From assembly GCF_024347315.1 (NCBI RefSeq), contig NZ_AP025460.1:2852001-2916000 (forward strand): DNA of 64,000 bases, in the 5' to 3' direction. The translations under genes and the position numbers were made by a program. Numbering within the stretch: position 1 is the stretch's first letter; every line of letters starts with the position of its first letter. The DNA comes from Vibrio atlanticus (GTDB lineage Bacteria > Pseudomonadota > Gammaproteobacteria > Enterobacterales > Vibrionaceae). Shown here piece after piece: positions 1 to 10,129 of this stretch. Under the pieces are notes generated by a model. It ran no database searches, had not been told where the DNA came from, and saw nothing but the letters and a program-made list of their open reading frames with translations.

Positions 1-212
1 CTAACCGCACTAACCAGATGTTAGTACAAAACATGTTTAGCAAGGCGATTGAACGCGGCGAAGTCTGTGACGATCACGATCCTAAACATCTAGCAAATCT
101 ATTCCACGGCATTTGCTACTCGCTATTCATCCAAGCGAAACGTGCTGATACACAAGAAGAGCTTTCGACCTTGACGGATAGCTACTTGAACATGCTGTGC
201 ATTTATAAGTAG
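1..212 (+). CDS. luxR: LuxR/HapR/OpaR-family quorum-sensing master regulator, C-terminal part
   Basis: Partial gene; the 5' end lies outside the window and the reading frame enters at base 3 with residues NRTNQ. The visible 70 or so residues contain the stretch HLANLFHGICYSLF and the ending LNMLCIY, which I recognise as the dimerisation-domain end of the TetR-type LuxR/HapR/OpaR/SmcR/LitR regulators of Vibrio. These act at high cell density as DNA-binding master regulators. The neighbour on the opposite strand, lpdA, is the usual neighbour of this regulator in Vibrio, which supports the call. The DNA-binding domain cannot be seen. The symbol differs between species. Confidence 0.88.
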   Translation, partial: NRTNQMLVQNMFSKAIERGEVCDDHDPKHLANLFHGICYSLFIQAKRADTQEELSTLTDSYLNMLCIYK

Positions 213-234
213 ATTCGATCTTCGAACAAAACTA

Positions 235-265
235 AAGGGTTGGCTTTTACGCTAACCCTTTTTTA
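235..265 (+). terminator. Rho-independent terminator of the LuxR-type regulator
   Basis: Ten-base-pair stem (235-244 with 251-260, one G-U pair) with a six-base loop, running into a T tract at 259-264, 22 bases after the stop codon. Confidence 0.9.
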
Positions 266-284
266 TTTCCTCTCACCTAATCAG

Positions 285-512
285 ATTCCCTATTCCTTCC
301 TTCGTCACTCTAAAGAATGACGGATATAAAGAACCACTACGCTTAACTTCATCGTCACTATAAACGACAGACAAAAAAATTAATCAGACACTAAAGCCTG
401 AGCTTCCCTATTCCTTCCTTCGTCACTCTAGAGAATGACGGATATAAAGAACCACTACGCTTCACTTCGTCATCCTCAAGAGCGAGGGACGAGCGAGTTG
501 GGGATCTCTTAC
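285..512. repeat. Dispersed intergenic repeat, one partial and one full copy
   Basis: Two copies of a sequence beginning ATTCCCTATTCCTTCC (the second copy begins TTCCC) followed by a near-palindrome (421-440 in the second copy) occur at 285-345 and 404-451. The second copy continues into a downstream module at 466-512 that ends GATCTCTTAC. The same two modules in the same order recur at 16322-16470, so this is a mobile or amplified non-coding element. No open frame of note is inside. The family is not one I can name. Confidence 0.7.
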
Positions 513-542
513 AAGCATGACGACCATCTTTTCTTCAGACAT

Positions 543-572
543 AAAAAAACCGCTGACGAATCAGCGGCTTTT
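543..572 (-). terminator. Terminator downstream of lpdA
   Basis: Perfect 7-bp GC-rich stem (551-557 with 561-567 approximately) flanked by an A run at 543-549, which reads as a T tract on the minus strand. There are also Ts on the plus side, so it may work both ways. An ERIC element lies between it and the lpdA stop codon. Confidence 0.85.
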
Positions 573-582
573 ATAATCTAGA

Positions 583-726
583 TATACTCAAAATAATTGG
601 AGTTGCAGCTAGGTGACCCTTTCTTTGTTAAGTGACTGAAGTTCAGCCCTATGGGCATAGATTTACTATGTGATTAGGGTGAACTTACGCAGTTAACAAC
701 GCTGCGGCTTCAAGTATGAAGAGTAT
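583..726. repeat. ERIC (enterobacterial repetitive intergenic consensus) element
   Basis: The left end reads TATACTCAAAATAATTGGAG and the right end reads CTTCAAGTATGAAGAGTAT, matching the two ends of the ERIC element as I remember them. The internal segment GTTAAGTGACTG also matches. The 26-base termini are imperfect inverted repeats (about 19 of 26 positions). At about 144 bp it is slightly longer than the usual 127 bp. It abuts the lpdA stop codon and would be transcribed as part of the lpdA 3' untranslated region. Confidence 0.85.
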
Positions 727-2157
727 TTACTTTTTCTTTTTCACTGCTTTCTTATTTGGAAGGTCAGTGATTGAACCTTCGAATACTTCCGCAGCAAGAC
801 CAACAGACTCGTGTAGAGTTGGGTGAGCGTGGATAGTCAGTGCGATATCTTCTGCATCACAACCCATTTCGATTGCTAGGCCGATTTCGCCAAGAAGTTC
901 ACCACCGTTAGTACCAACAACAGCACCACCGATTACGCGATGAGTCTCTTTATCGAAGATCATCTTAGTCATACCGTCAGCACAGTCTGAAGCGATTGCA
1001 CGACCAGAAGCAGCCCAAGGGAAAGTAGCAACTTCGTAGTTCAGGCCTTCCGCTTTCGCTTCTTTCTCAGTCTTACCTACCCAAGCTACTTCTGGCTCAG
1101 TGTACGCAATTGATGGGATTACTTTAGGATCGAAGTAGTGCTTCTTACCAGAGATAACTTCAGCAGCTACGTGACCTTCATGCACACCTTTGTGAGCAAG
1201 CATTGGTTGACCAACAACATCACCGATCGCGTGGATGTGAGGAACGTTAGTACGCATTTGCTTATCAACATTGATGAAACCGCGCTCATCAACTTCGATA
1301 CCTGCTTTTTCAGCGTCGATAAGTGCACCGTTTGGAACACGACCGATAGCAACAAGAACTGCATCGTAGCGCTCAGCTTCTGCTGGTGCTTTCTTGCCTT
1401 CCATTGAAACGTAGATACCGTCTTCTTTCGCTTCAACCGCTGTTACTTTAGTTTCAAGCATTAGCTTGAACTTATCTTTAATGCGCTTAGTGAAGACTTT
1501 TACGATGTCTTTATCCGCAGCAGGGATAACTTGATCGAACATCTCAACAACTTCAACTTTAGAACCTAGAGAGTGGTAAACCGTACCCATCTCAAGACCG
1601 ATGATACCACCGCCCATGATAAGCAGTTTTTCTGGTACTTCGTTTAGTTCTAGTGCATCCGTAGAGTCCCAAATACGTGGATCTTCATGTGGGATGAACG
1701 GAAGTTTGATTGGGCGAGAACCCGCAGCAATGATTGCGTTGTCGAAGTTAACTGTCGTTGCTTCGCCTTCGCCTTCAACAAGAATGCTGTTAGGACCAGT
1801 GAACTTACCAAAACCGTTAACAACTGTAACGTTACGCATCTTAGCCATACCGCCAAGACCGCCAGTCAGTTGATCAACTACTTTTTCTTTCCAGATACGG
1901 ATCTTGTTGATGTCCGTCTGTGGCTCGCCGAATACAACGCCGTGCTCTGCCATCGCTTTTGCTTCTTCAATTACTTTAGATACGTGAAGAAGTGCTTTTG
2001 ATGGAATACAACCAACGTTTAGACATACACCACCAAGAGTGCTGTAACGTTCAACTAGTACTGTTTCTAGACCTAAATCCGCACAACGGAATGCCGCTGA
2101 GTAACCAGCAGGACCTGAACCAAGTACAACAACTTGGGCTTTAATTTCTTTGCTCAT
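727..2157 (-). CDS. lpdA: Dihydrolipoyl dehydrogenase (E3)
   Basis: 476 residues, the usual length. This FAD flavoprotein reoxidises dihydrolipoamide and reduces NAD+, as the shared E3 subunit of the pyruvate and 2-oxoglutarate dehydrogenase complexes. An N-terminal dinucleotide fold (VVVLGSGPAGYSAA) is followed by the redox disulfide motif GGVCLNVGCIPSK near residues 42-54. The NAD-binding glycine motif IMGGGIIGLEMG is near residue 181, and the C-terminal interface motif HAHPTLHE carries the catalytic His-Glu pair. It is the last gene of pdhR-aceE-aceF-lpdA. The 242-bp gap from aceF contains a hairpin, so it may also have its own promoter. The tail is lysine-rich. Confidence 0.98.
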   Translation of the reverse strand: MSKEIKAQVVVLGSGPAGYSAAFRCADLGLETVLVERYSTLGGVCLNVGCIPSKALLHVSKVIEEAKAMAEHGVVFGEPQTDINKIRIWKEKVVDQLTGGLGGMAKMRNVTVVNGFGKFTGPNSILVEGEGEATTVNFDNAIIAAGSRPIKLPFIPHEDPRIWDSTDALELNEVPEKLLIMGGGIIGLEMGTVYHSLGSKVEVVEMFDQVIPAADKDIVKVFTKRIKDKFKLMLETKVTAVEAKEDGIYVSMEGKKAPAEAERYDAVLVAIGRVPNGALIDAEKAGIEVDERGFINVDKQMRTNVPHIHAIGDVVGQPMLAHKGVHEGHVAAEVISGKKHYFDPKVIPSIAYTEPEVAWVGKTEKEAKAEGLNYEVATFPWAASGRAIASDCADGMTKMIFDKETHRVIGGAVVGTNGGELLGEIGLAIEMGCDAEDIALTIHAHPTLHESVGLAAEVFEGSITDLPNKKAVKKKK

Positions 2158-2360
2158 TGTGACCTCTTGTAGTCATTATCCCTAACAGGCTGAGTAGATG
2201 TTCTTAAAATTATTGGGCTTTCAAACAGGAAACATTTTACAGAGATGTTAACAGTGTGAAAGTAGCTTTAAGTTAGCCTGTGAGCTAGACAACAATTCCC
2301 CCGCAGTTTATGAGAAATGCCGGAAACTGTTCTCTAAAAATAGTCTTTATATAAAGAATT

Positions 2361-2382
2361 AAGGTGACCCGAAAGTCACCTT
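2361..2382 (-). terminator. Hairpin between aceF and lpdA
   Basis: Perfect 8-bp inverted repeat AAGGTGAC / GTCACCTT with a 6-base loop, just beyond the aceF stop codon. On the minus strand it is followed by AATTCTTTATAT rather than a clean T run. It is therefore probably a weak terminator or an mRNA-end stabiliser that lets part of the transcription reach lpdA. Confidence 0.55.
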
Positions 2383-2399
2383 AATAATTACTTTCTCAA

Positions 2400-4304
2400 T
2401 TACAGTACTAGACGACGAATGTCAGATAGTGCGCTGTTTAGGAAAGTAATGAAGCGTGCACCTTCAGCACCATCGATCACACGGTGATCGTATGATAGAG
2501 ACAGTGGAAGCTGTAGACGTGGTTGGAACTCTTTGCCATTCCAAACAGGCTTAATTTCAGACTTAGATACACCTAGGATACCTACTTCTGGAGCATTTAC
2601 GATTGGAGTAAATGCAGTACCGCCAATACCACCAAGGCTAGAGATTGTGAAACAACCGCCTTGCATGTCTGCCGCTGTTAGCTTACCAGAACGTGCTTTC
2701 TTAGAAACAGCCATTAGCTCTTCAGATAGCTCGTAAATGCCTTTCTTGTTCACGTCTTTGAAAACAGGAACAACTAGGCCGTTTGGTGTATCAACAGCGA
2801 TACCCACGTTTACGTACTTCTTAAGAATGATGCTTTCGCCATCTTCAGAAAGAGAAGAGTTAAACGCTGGGAATGCTTCTAACGCTTTAGCAACAGCTTT
2901 CATGATGAACACAAGTGGAGTGATCTTCATGCCAGTGTCTTTCTTCGCTTCGATTGCGTTCTGTTCTTTACGGAATGCTTCTAGCTCAGTGATGTCTGCG
3001 TTGTCCCACTGTGTAACGTGCGGGATCATTACCCAGTTACGGTGCAGGTTAGCGCCAGAGATCTTCTTAATCTTAGAAAGCTTCTGAACTTCAGTTTCGC
3101 CGAACTTGCTGAAGTCAACTTTTGGCCACGGTAGTAGACCAAGAGCAGAACCATCGCCGCCTTTGCCAGATGCTGCTGCACCAGACTCAAGACGCTTAAG
3201 TGCATCTTTAACGTAAGACTGAACGTCTTCTTTAAGTACGCGACTCTTACGACCAGTACCTTTAACTTTCGCTAGATTTACACCGAATTCACGAGCTAGA
3301 CGACGAACAACTGGAGATGCGTGAGCGTACTCGCCGTTCTCTTGGAAGTCGCCAGCTGCTGGAGCTACTGCTTCTGCTTTAGGTGCAGGTGCTGCTGCCG
3401 GAGCTGCTGCTTGTGCTGGAGCTGAAGCCGCTACTGCTACTGGAGCTGCGCCTTCAACAACGAAAGTCATGATTGAAGAGCCTGTTGACACTTTGTCGCC
3501 AGCTGCAATCTTGATTTCTTTTACTGTACCAGCGAATGGTGCAGGCACTTCCATTGAAGCTTTGTCGCCTTCAACAGTAATTAGAGATTGCTCTTCTTCT
3601 ACTGTATCGCCAACCGCTACCATGATCTCAGTAACTTCTACTTCGTCACCACCGATATCAGGAACGTTCACTTCTTTCTCAGCAGATGCTGCTGGAGCCG
3701 CTGCAACTGGTGCCGCCGCTGGAGCAGGAGCTGCTGCAACTGGAGCGCCAGAACCTGCCACTTCAAATACCATTACTAGAGAACCAGTAGATACTGAATC
3801 ACCAGAAGCGATCTTGATTTCTTTAACGATACCAGCAAATGGTGCAGGAACTTCCATTGAAGCCTTGTCACCTTCAACAGTAAGAAGAGATTGCTCTTCT
3901 TCTACTGCGTCGCCAATAGCTACCATGATTTCAGTTACTTCAACTTCATCACCGCCGATATCAGGAACGTGAACTTCTTTAAGCTCGTTCGCAACAGAAG
4001 GGGCCGCCGCTGCAGGAGCTGCTGCAACTGGTGCCGCCGCTTCAACTGCTGGCGCAGCCGGTGCTGCTGCACCTTCCGCTTCGAAGATCATGATAAGAGA
4101 ACCAGTAGAAACAGAATCGCCTTCTGCTATTTTGATTTCTTTAACGATACCCGCTTGAGACGCAGGAACTTCCATTGAAGCTTTGTCGCCTTCAACAGTG
4201 ATCAGTGACTGTTCTTCTTCAACCTTGTCGCCAACGTTTACAAGAATCTCAGTTACTTCAACCTCGTCAGCACCGATGTCTGGTACATTAATTTCGATTG
4301 TCAT
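2400..4304 (-). CDS. aceF: Pyruvate dehydrogenase E2, dihydrolipoyllysine acetyltransferase
   Basis: 634 residues. It transfers acetyl groups from E1-bound thiamine to coenzyme A and forms the core of the complex. Three lipoyl domains in tandem (about residues 1-80, 108-185 and 212-290) each carry the lipoylation motif [12 protein letters not shown] and are joined by flexible Ala/Pro-rich linkers. A peripheral subunit-binding domain follows ([17 protein letters not shown], about residue 330). The catalytic domain ends with the active-site motif [10 protein letters not shown]. The three-lipoyl layout is the same as in E. coli. It lies 26 bp after aceE. The lipoyl repeats are very similar at DNA level. 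Confidence 0.98.
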   Translation of the reverse strand: MTIEINVPDIGADEVEVTEILVNVGDKVEEEQSLITVEGDKASMEVPASQAGIVKEIKIAEGDSVSTGSLIMIFEAEGAAAPAAPAVEAAAPVAAAPAAAAPSVANELKEVHVPDIGGDEVEVTEIMVAIGDAVEEEQSLLTVEGDKASMEVPAPFAGIVKEIKIASGDSVSTGSLVMVFEVAGSGAPVAAAPAPAAAPVAAAPAASAEKEVNVPDIGGDEVEVTEIMVAVGDTVEEEQSLITVEGDKASMEVPAPFAGTVKEIKIAAGDKVSTGSSIMTFVVEGAAPVAVAASAPAQAAAPAAAPAPKAEAVAPAAGDFQENGEYAHASPVVRRLAREFGVNLAKVKGTGRKSRVLKEDVQSYVKDALKRLESGAAASGKGGDGSALGLLPWPKVDFSKFGETEVQKLSKIKKISGANLHRNWVMIPHVTQWDNADITELEAFRKEQNAIEAKKDTGMKITPLVFIMKAVAKALEAFPAFNSSLSEDGESIILKKYVNVGIAVDTPNGLVVPVFKDVNKKGIYELSEELMAVSKKARSGKLTAADMQGGCFTISSLGGIGGTAFTPIVNAPEVGILGVSKSEIKPVWNGKEFQPRLQLPLSLSYDHRVIDGAEGARFITFLNSALSDIRRLVL

Positions 4305-4330
4305 TGTATTTACCTACCTTAATGCCAGTC

Positions 4331-6994
4331 TTATGCGTATTGCGGGTTAATTTTGTCTGCGTCGATGCCGAATTTAGCAATTGCTTCAGCAACTACTGAT
4401 TTCTCAACATCACCACGTTTAGCCAGTTCAGTAAGTGCTGCAACAACAACGTAGCCTGCATTTACTTCGAAGTGACGACGTAGGTTTTCACGGCTGTCTG
4501 AGCGACCGAAACCGTCAGTACCAAGTACTTTGTAAGACTCAGAAGGCATGAATGCACGTACTTGCTCAGCGTAGTTCTTCATGTAATCCGTAACTGCGAT
4601 TGCAGGTTCGTTACCAAGAACAGTTGTGATGTACGGTACTTTCTCTTCAGCTTCTGGGTGAAGCATGTTGTCACGCTCTACCGCTTGGCCGTCACGAGTC
4701 AATTCGTTGAACGACGTTACAGAGAATACATCAGATGCTACGCCGTACTCTTCGCTCAGGATCTTAGCTGCTTTACGCGCTTCGTTCATGATAGTACCAG
4801 AGCTCATTAGTTGAACTTTGCCCTTAGCACCAGCGTGAGATTCAAGCTTGTAGATACCTTTACGGATGCCTTCTTCAGCGCCTTCTGGCATTGCTGGCAT
4901 TGCGTAGTTCTCGTTCATTACTGTTAGGTAGTAGTAAACATTCTCTTGGTTCTCACCGTACATGCGACGGATACCGTCTTGCATGATTACCGCTAGCTCG
5001 TAAGCAAACGTTGGGTCGTAAGAGATACAGTTAGGTACTGTGTTCGCCATGATGTGCGAGTGGCCATCTTCGTGCTGTAGACCTTCGCCGTTTAGCGTTG
5101 TACGGCCTGCAGTTGCACCAAGTAGGAAACCACGAGCTTGTTGGTCACCTGCTAACCAAGCCATGTCACCAATACGTTGGAAACCGAACATTGAGTAGTA
5201 GATGTAGAACGGAATCATCGGTAGATCGTTTGTGCTGTATGAAGTTGCAGCTGCAACCCATGAAGCCATAGAACCTAGTTCGTTGATACCTTCTTGAAGA
5301 ACTTGACCAGAAGTCGCTTCTTTGTAGTAAGAAACGATGCCTTTATCTTCAGGCGTGTAGTCTTGACCGTGTGGGTTGTAGATACCAACCTGACGGAATA
5401 GACCTTCCATACCGAATGTACGAGCTTCATCACAGATGATAGGAACAATGTTCTTACCAATGTTCTTATCTTTAAGAAGGATGTTAAGCGTACGTACATA
5501 AGCCATCGTTGTAGAGATATCACGCTTCTGTTCACCCAGTAGAGGTGCGAATGCGTCTAGCTCAGGAACTTTGAACTCTTGAGTGAATTTTGGCAGACGC
5601 TGAGGAGTGTAACCTTGTAGTGCTTTACGACGAGCATGTAGGTATTCGTACTCCGCTGAACCTTCTTCCAGTGTTAGGTAAGGAAGCTCAGATACTTTCT
5701 CATCAGAAAGGATGTCTTGTAGGCCTAGACGGTCACGTAGGTATTGTACGTGAGTCATGTCCATCTTCTTAACACCGTGAGCGATGTTCTTACCTTCTGC
5801 AGCTTCACCCATACCGTAACCTTTAACTGTCTTAGCTAGGATTACTGTTGGTTTGCCACCTGTCTCTTTTGCATTGTTGAATGCAGCGAACAGTTTAGAA
5901 GAATCGTGACCACCACGTTTCAGTTCGAAGATTTGGTCGTCAGTCATGTCTGCAACTAGTGCAGCTGTTTCTGGGTACTTACCAAAGAAGTGCTCACGTA
6001 CGTATGCGCCATCTTTAGATTTGAATGTTTGGTAGTCACCATCGATAGTTTCATTCATTAGTTGAAGAAGCTTACCAGTCGTGTCTTTAGCTAGTAGAGA
6101 ATCCCAGTTGCTACCCCAGATAACTTTAACAACGTTCCAACCTGCGCCTTTAAATAGGCCTTCAAGTTCTTGGATGATGCTACCGTTACCCATTACAGGG
6201 CCGTCTAGACGCTGTAGGTTACAGTTGATTAGGAAACATAGGTTGTCTAGCTTCTCACGCGCAGCGAAAGAGATAGCACCACGTGATTCTGGCTCATCCA
6301 TCTCACCGTCGCCTAGGAAAGCGTATACACGTTGAGCAGAAGTATCTTTCATGCCACGACCTTCAAGGTACTTAAGGAAGCGCGCTTGGTAGATAGCAGA
6401 GATAGGGCCTAGACCCATAGATACTGTAGGGAACTGCCAGAACTCAGGCATCAGTTTAGGGTGCGGGTAAGAAGGGATACCTTTACCATCAACTTCTTGA
6501 CGGAAGTTATCTAGCTGTTCTTCAGTTAGACGACCTTCAACGAATGCACGAGAGTAGATACCAGGAGAGATATGACCTTGGTAGTAAACTAGATCGCCAC
6601 CGTCTGTCTCGTTTGGAGCACGGAAGAAGTGGTTAAAACATACTTCGTAGAACGCAGCAGCTGACTGGTAAGAAGCCATGTGACCACCAAGGTCTAGGTC
6701 TTTCTTAGAAGCACGCAATACAATCATGATTGCGTTCCAGCGAATAATCGAACGAATACGACGCTCAAGAGTTACGTCACCAGGGTAAGCTGGCTCTTGT
6801 GCTGCTGGAATTGTGTTGATGTAATTCGTGTTGATGCCTGTAGCCATATCAACACCATCTAAACGCGCTTTATCTAGAACTTGTTCTAGTAAAAACTGTG
6901 CACGTTCTACACCTTCTTCACGTACTACTGACTCAAGAGCTTCTAACCAATCTTGAGTTTCCAGAGCATCAACGTCATGCTTCATGTCAGACAT
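4331..6994 (-). CDS. aceE: Pyruvate dehydrogenase E1 component (homodimeric type)
   Basis: 887 residues, the normal length of the homodimeric E1. It decarboxylates pyruvate with thiamine diphosphate and acetylates the lipoyl domains of AceF. The thiamine-diphosphate motif begins FLGDGEMDEPES and ends with NCNLQRLDGPV. The C-terminal region DGFGRSDSRENLRRHFEV is characteristic. It is transcribed from pdhR towards aceF, with a 62-bp gap from pdhR and 26 bp before aceF, consistent with one operon. No PdhR operator is visible in the pdhR-aceE gap, so control probably comes from the operator upstream of pdhR. Confidence 0.98.
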   Translation of the reverse strand: MSDMKHDVDALETQDWLEALESVVREEGVERAQFLLEQVLDKARLDGVDMATGINTNYINTIPAAQEPAYPGDVTLERRIRSIIRWNAIMIVLRASKKDLDLGGHMASYQSAAAFYEVCFNHFFRAPNETDGGDLVYYQGHISPGIYSRAFVEGRLTEEQLDNFRQEVDGKGIPSYPHPKLMPEFWQFPTVSMGLGPISAIYQARFLKYLEGRGMKDTSAQRVYAFLGDGEMDEPESRGAISFAAREKLDNLCFLINCNLQRLDGPVMGNGSIIQELEGLFKGAGWNVVKVIWGSNWDSLLAKDTTGKLLQLMNETIDGDYQTFKSKDGAYVREHFFGKYPETAALVADMTDDQIFELKRGGHDSSKLFAAFNNAKETGGKPTVILAKTVKGYGMGEAAEGKNIAHGVKKMDMTHVQYLRDRLGLQDILSDEKVSELPYLTLEEGSAEYEYLHARRKALQGYTPQRLPKFTQEFKVPELDAFAPLLGEQKRDISTTMAYVRTLNILLKDKNIGKNIVPIICDEARTFGMEGLFRQVGIYNPHGQDYTPEDKGIVSYYKEATSGQVLQEGINELGSMASWVAAATSYSTNDLPMIPFYIYYSMFGFQRIGDMAWLAGDQQARGFLLGATAGRTTLNGEGLQHEDGHSHIMANTVPNCISYDPTFAYELAVIMQDGIRRMYGENQENVYYYLTVMNENYAMPAMPEGAEEGIRKGIYKLESHAGAKGKVQLMSSGTIMNEARKAAKILSEEYGVASDVFSVTSFNELTRDGQAVERDNMLHPEAEEKVPYITTVLGNEPAIAVTDYMKNYAEQVRAFMPSESYKVLGTDGFGRSDSRENLRRHFEVNAGYVVVAALTELAKRGDVEKSVVAEAIAKFGIDADKINPQYA

Positions 6995-7056
6995 GGCGAT
7001 CTATCCTTTTTGTTAGTTGGATTCTACTAAACACGTAAAAAGCCGAAGTATTACGA

Positions 7057-7818
7057 CTATTTACCCTGTTGGATTCGACGTAAAGAACGTTCGCGGCGCG
7101 ATTCTTCTTTGGTCAAATCCATCAATGTTTCTTCGATGTAAGCTAAATGAGAGTGTGACATTTCACGCGCCTGTTCTGGCTGTCCTGAAACGATCGCATC
7201 TACAATGTTAGCTCGATGTATACTCACTTTCTCCACAACGTCTTTACGACGATGCAACAGTTTTAAATTTTCTAAGACGTTTTGTTCGAGTAACGGAGCC
7301 AAGCTACGAACAATGTGCAATAACACCACATTGTGCGCTGCCTCTGTTAAAGCAATAAGAAAAGCCATCACAGCTGCAGACTCGGCTTCAATATCACCCT
7401 TATCTTGCGCACCGCGAATTTTTTCTTGGCATGCTTGAATTCGAGCAAAGTCTTCATCAGTACCACGTAATGCCGCGAAGTAAGCCGAAATCCCTTCCAT
7501 CGCATGACGCGATTCCAACAAGTCTAGTTGGGTTTCAGAATGGGAGGACAACAAATTAAGCAAAGGATCTGAAAAGCTTTTCCAGATATTTTCGCTAACA
7601 AACGTACCTCCACCTTGACGGCGAGTAAGCAAGCGTTTTGCTTCTAAACGTTGTATCGCTTCTCGGATTGAAGGACGAGACACATCGAACTGTTTCGCCA
7701 GTTCACGCTCAGGCGGCAGCTGCTGCCCTGGAGCCAGTGTTCCTTCCACTATCAACCTTTCTAACTCTTGTTCGATAACGTCCGAGAGTTTTGGCTGACG
7801 AATCCTTTGATAAGCCAT
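7057..7818 (-). CDS. pdhR: Pyruvate-responsive GntR/FadR-type repressor PdhR
   Basis: 253 residues from the ATG at 7818 ([17 protein letters not shown]), which matches the start and length of E. coli PdhR. An in-frame start 45 bases upstream exists, but it would translate through the PdhR operator itself, so I reject it. An N-terminal winged helix-turn-helix ([20 protein letters not shown], about residues 34-53) is followed by GGGTFV and an FCD-type effector domain. Family knowledge: it represses pdhR-aceEF-lpd and releases DNA when it binds pyruvate. It heads the operon and its own operator is at 7849-7865, implying autorepression. Confidence 0.96.
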   Translation of the reverse strand: MAYQRIRQPKLSDVIEQELERLIVEGTLAPGQQLPPERELAKQFDVSRPSIREAIQRLEAKRLLTRRQGGGTFVSENIWKSFSDPLLNLLSSHSETQLDLLESRHAMEGISAYFAALRGTDEDFARIQACQEKIRGAQDKGDIEAESAAVMAFLIALTEAAHNVVLLHIVRSLAPLLEQNVLENLKLLHRRKDVVEKVSIHRANIVDAIVSGQPEQAREMSHSHLAYIEETLMDLTKEESRRERSLRRIQQGK

Positions 7819-7848
7819 AGTTTGTTGTTCTTCTTTTTCTTCGCTGAC

Positions 7849-7865
7849 AATTGGTATTACCAATT
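7849..7865. promoter_or_regulatory. PdhR operator upstream of pdhR
   Basis: The sequence AATTGGTATTACCAATT is a perfect palindrome and an exact match to the PdhR consensus (ATTGGTNNNACCAAT). It sits about 8-24 bases after the predicted transcription start and 31 bases before the pdhR ATG, the same arrangement as the E. coli operator. Confidence 0.92.
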
Positions 7866-7879
7866 TTAAGTTGGGCAGA

Positions 7880-7908
7880 AATTAACATAATTAAAACGCC
7901 ACTGTCCA
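7880..7908 (-). promoter_or_regulatory. Predicted sigma-70 promoter of the pdhR-aceEF operon
   Basis: On the minus strand TGGACA (7903-7908) and TTAATT (7880-7885) are separated by 17 bp. The start of transcription would fall near 7873, immediately upstream of the PdhR operator, which fits steric repression. The match to consensus is moderate. Confidence 0.5.
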
Positions 7909-7984
7909 GACTAAAATTGACCTGAATCATAGAACACAGCACGAATTAACCATGATTTAACAAATGAAATTTAAAACAGCAACC

Positions 7985-8002
7985 AATTTGGTCTTACCAT
8001 TT
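7985..8002. promoter_or_regulatory. Possible second PdhR-like site
   Basis: The core TTGGTCTTACCA (7989-8000) keeps the palindromic TGGT-N3-ACCA of the PdhR operator but loses the outer matches. It lies about 135 bp upstream of the perfect operator. It could be an auxiliary site or chance. The 437-bp stretch from 7864 to 8300 holds these sites and the pdhR promoter; I see no gene in it. Confidence 0.35.
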
Positions 8003-8300
8003 ACAGGGGTAATACTTTTGGGGAGTATCCGTGCTAGAAAGTTTCAGGATAAAAATGGATTGTTTCAGAAAGATGAGTGCCACTTGATTAAAAATCAAAC
8101 CAAGCGCACATTAGAGGTAGAAATCCTGTTCATAAGTTTTAATATTAGATCGTTTGATAAGCTCGTCACACTCTCGATTTATTGACGCCCTCCCCCTAAC
8201 CACTTTATTTACATCGCAACAACAAAAATTCACAAGTCACTATGCTAGGCGTTGACTATTCAACCACTAGCAACAATAAGAACATCTTCGATAATGAGGC

Positions 8301-8849
8301 TTAAACCTTGAGCTCGCCTTTAAACTTCTGCCAATCAAAAACCAAACCGGGGTCAGTTTTTCGTAGCGGGGCTATGTATTGATGGCCAGTGATACGCTGG
8401 CGCGTAATCTGCGGGAACGTCGACATCAATGTATTCGTCAATTGAGTCAAAGATTGATATTGCTGCTCGGTATAAGCAACAAAGTCACTGCCTTCCAATT
8501 CAATGCCAATCGAGTAGTCATTACATCTTTCACGGCCAGCGAAGCTCGATTGACCCGCATGCCAAGCTCGGTCTAAGAAAGAAACGAACTGCACCACTTC
8601 CCCATCGCGGCGAATCAAGCAATGTGCCGAAACGCCCATTTGGTGAATCACTTTAAAAAATGGATGATCTGCCGGATCAAGTTTGCCCGTGAAAAACTGT
8701 TCAATGTAAGGGCCGCCAAATTGGCCCGGTGGTAAACTAATGTTATGAACCACCAGCAGAGAGATATCGTCGGTGCTGGGTCTAGCATCAAAATACGGAG
8801 AAGGAACATGCCGAGCATTGTCGTACCATCCGTTGGAGCTGATCGTCAT
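8301..8849 (-). CDS. ampD: 1,6-anhydro-N-acetylmuramyl-L-alanine amidase AmpD
   Basis: 182 residues with no signal peptide, as expected for the cytoplasmic AmpD. It removes the stem peptide from anhydro-muropeptides during cell-wall recycling, and loss of this activity induces AmpC-type beta-lactamases where AmpR is present. The zinc ligands are visible as His35 (LLVVHNISLPPG), the histidine of RITGHQYIAPLRKTDPG, and the aspartate of that same motif. PGRP/amidase_2 signatures GGPYIEQFFTG and SIGIELEG are present. It is divergent from nadC, as in many gammaproteobacteria. Confidence 0.96.
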   Translation of the reverse strand: MTISSNGWYDNARHVPSPYFDARPSTDDISLLVVHNISLPPGQFGGPYIEQFFTGKLDPADHPFFKVIHQMGVSAHCLIRRDGEVVQFVSFLDRAWHAGQSSFAGRERCNDYSIGIELEGSDFVAYTEQQYQSLTQLTNTLMSTFPQITRQRITGHQYIAPLRKTDPGLVFDWQKFKGELKV

Positions 8850-8903
8850 CTTAGTCTCGCTTTCTTTTCTACTAGCGCAATAAGATTGTGACTTTGCCCA
8901 TAG

Positions 8904-9875
<972 letters not shown>

Positions 9876-9906
9876 TCTCATAGTTCTATCAATCACTTAA
9901 CTTCTA

Positions 9907-9932
9907 GGCATGGCAATCAGCCATGCCTTTTT
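9907..9932 (+). terminator. Rho-independent terminator of nadC
   Basis: Perfect 8-bp stem GGCATGGC / GCCATGCC with a 5-base loop followed by TTTTT, 31 bases after the nadC stop codon. Confidence 0.93.
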
Positions 9933-10129
9933 ATTGCTTTTATTATCAGTATATCAATCAGTTAACTAAGCTGATCGCATAATTTTGCGATCCATATGAA
10001 ACAACACACCAATAAATACAAAACCACTCGCGCCCACACCTGAACACCATTCCACTTCTCGATCTCAACTTCTATTCTCTCCATCAACCGGTGCTTGCAC
10101 TGAAACAAACTAACGAATGGAATAGAACT

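Noticed and set aside
3469..3972. Long open frame of 167 codons opposite aceF
   Set aside because: It is antisense to the repeated lipoyl domains, and its Ala/Ser/Pro-rich composition follows from the complementary codons. No ribosome-binding site or family match.
6995..7056. A second PdhR operator between pdhR and aceE
   Set aside because: No TGGT-N3-ACCA palindrome is present in the gap.
7964..8185. Open frame of 73 codons upstream of pdhR
   Set aside because: No Shine-Dalgarno, no recognisable protein features, and it overlaps the pdhR regulatory region.
10081..10129. Sigma-54 promoter for pilA
   Set aside because: GGTGCTTGCAC looks suggestive but lacks the required spacing between GG and GC elements.
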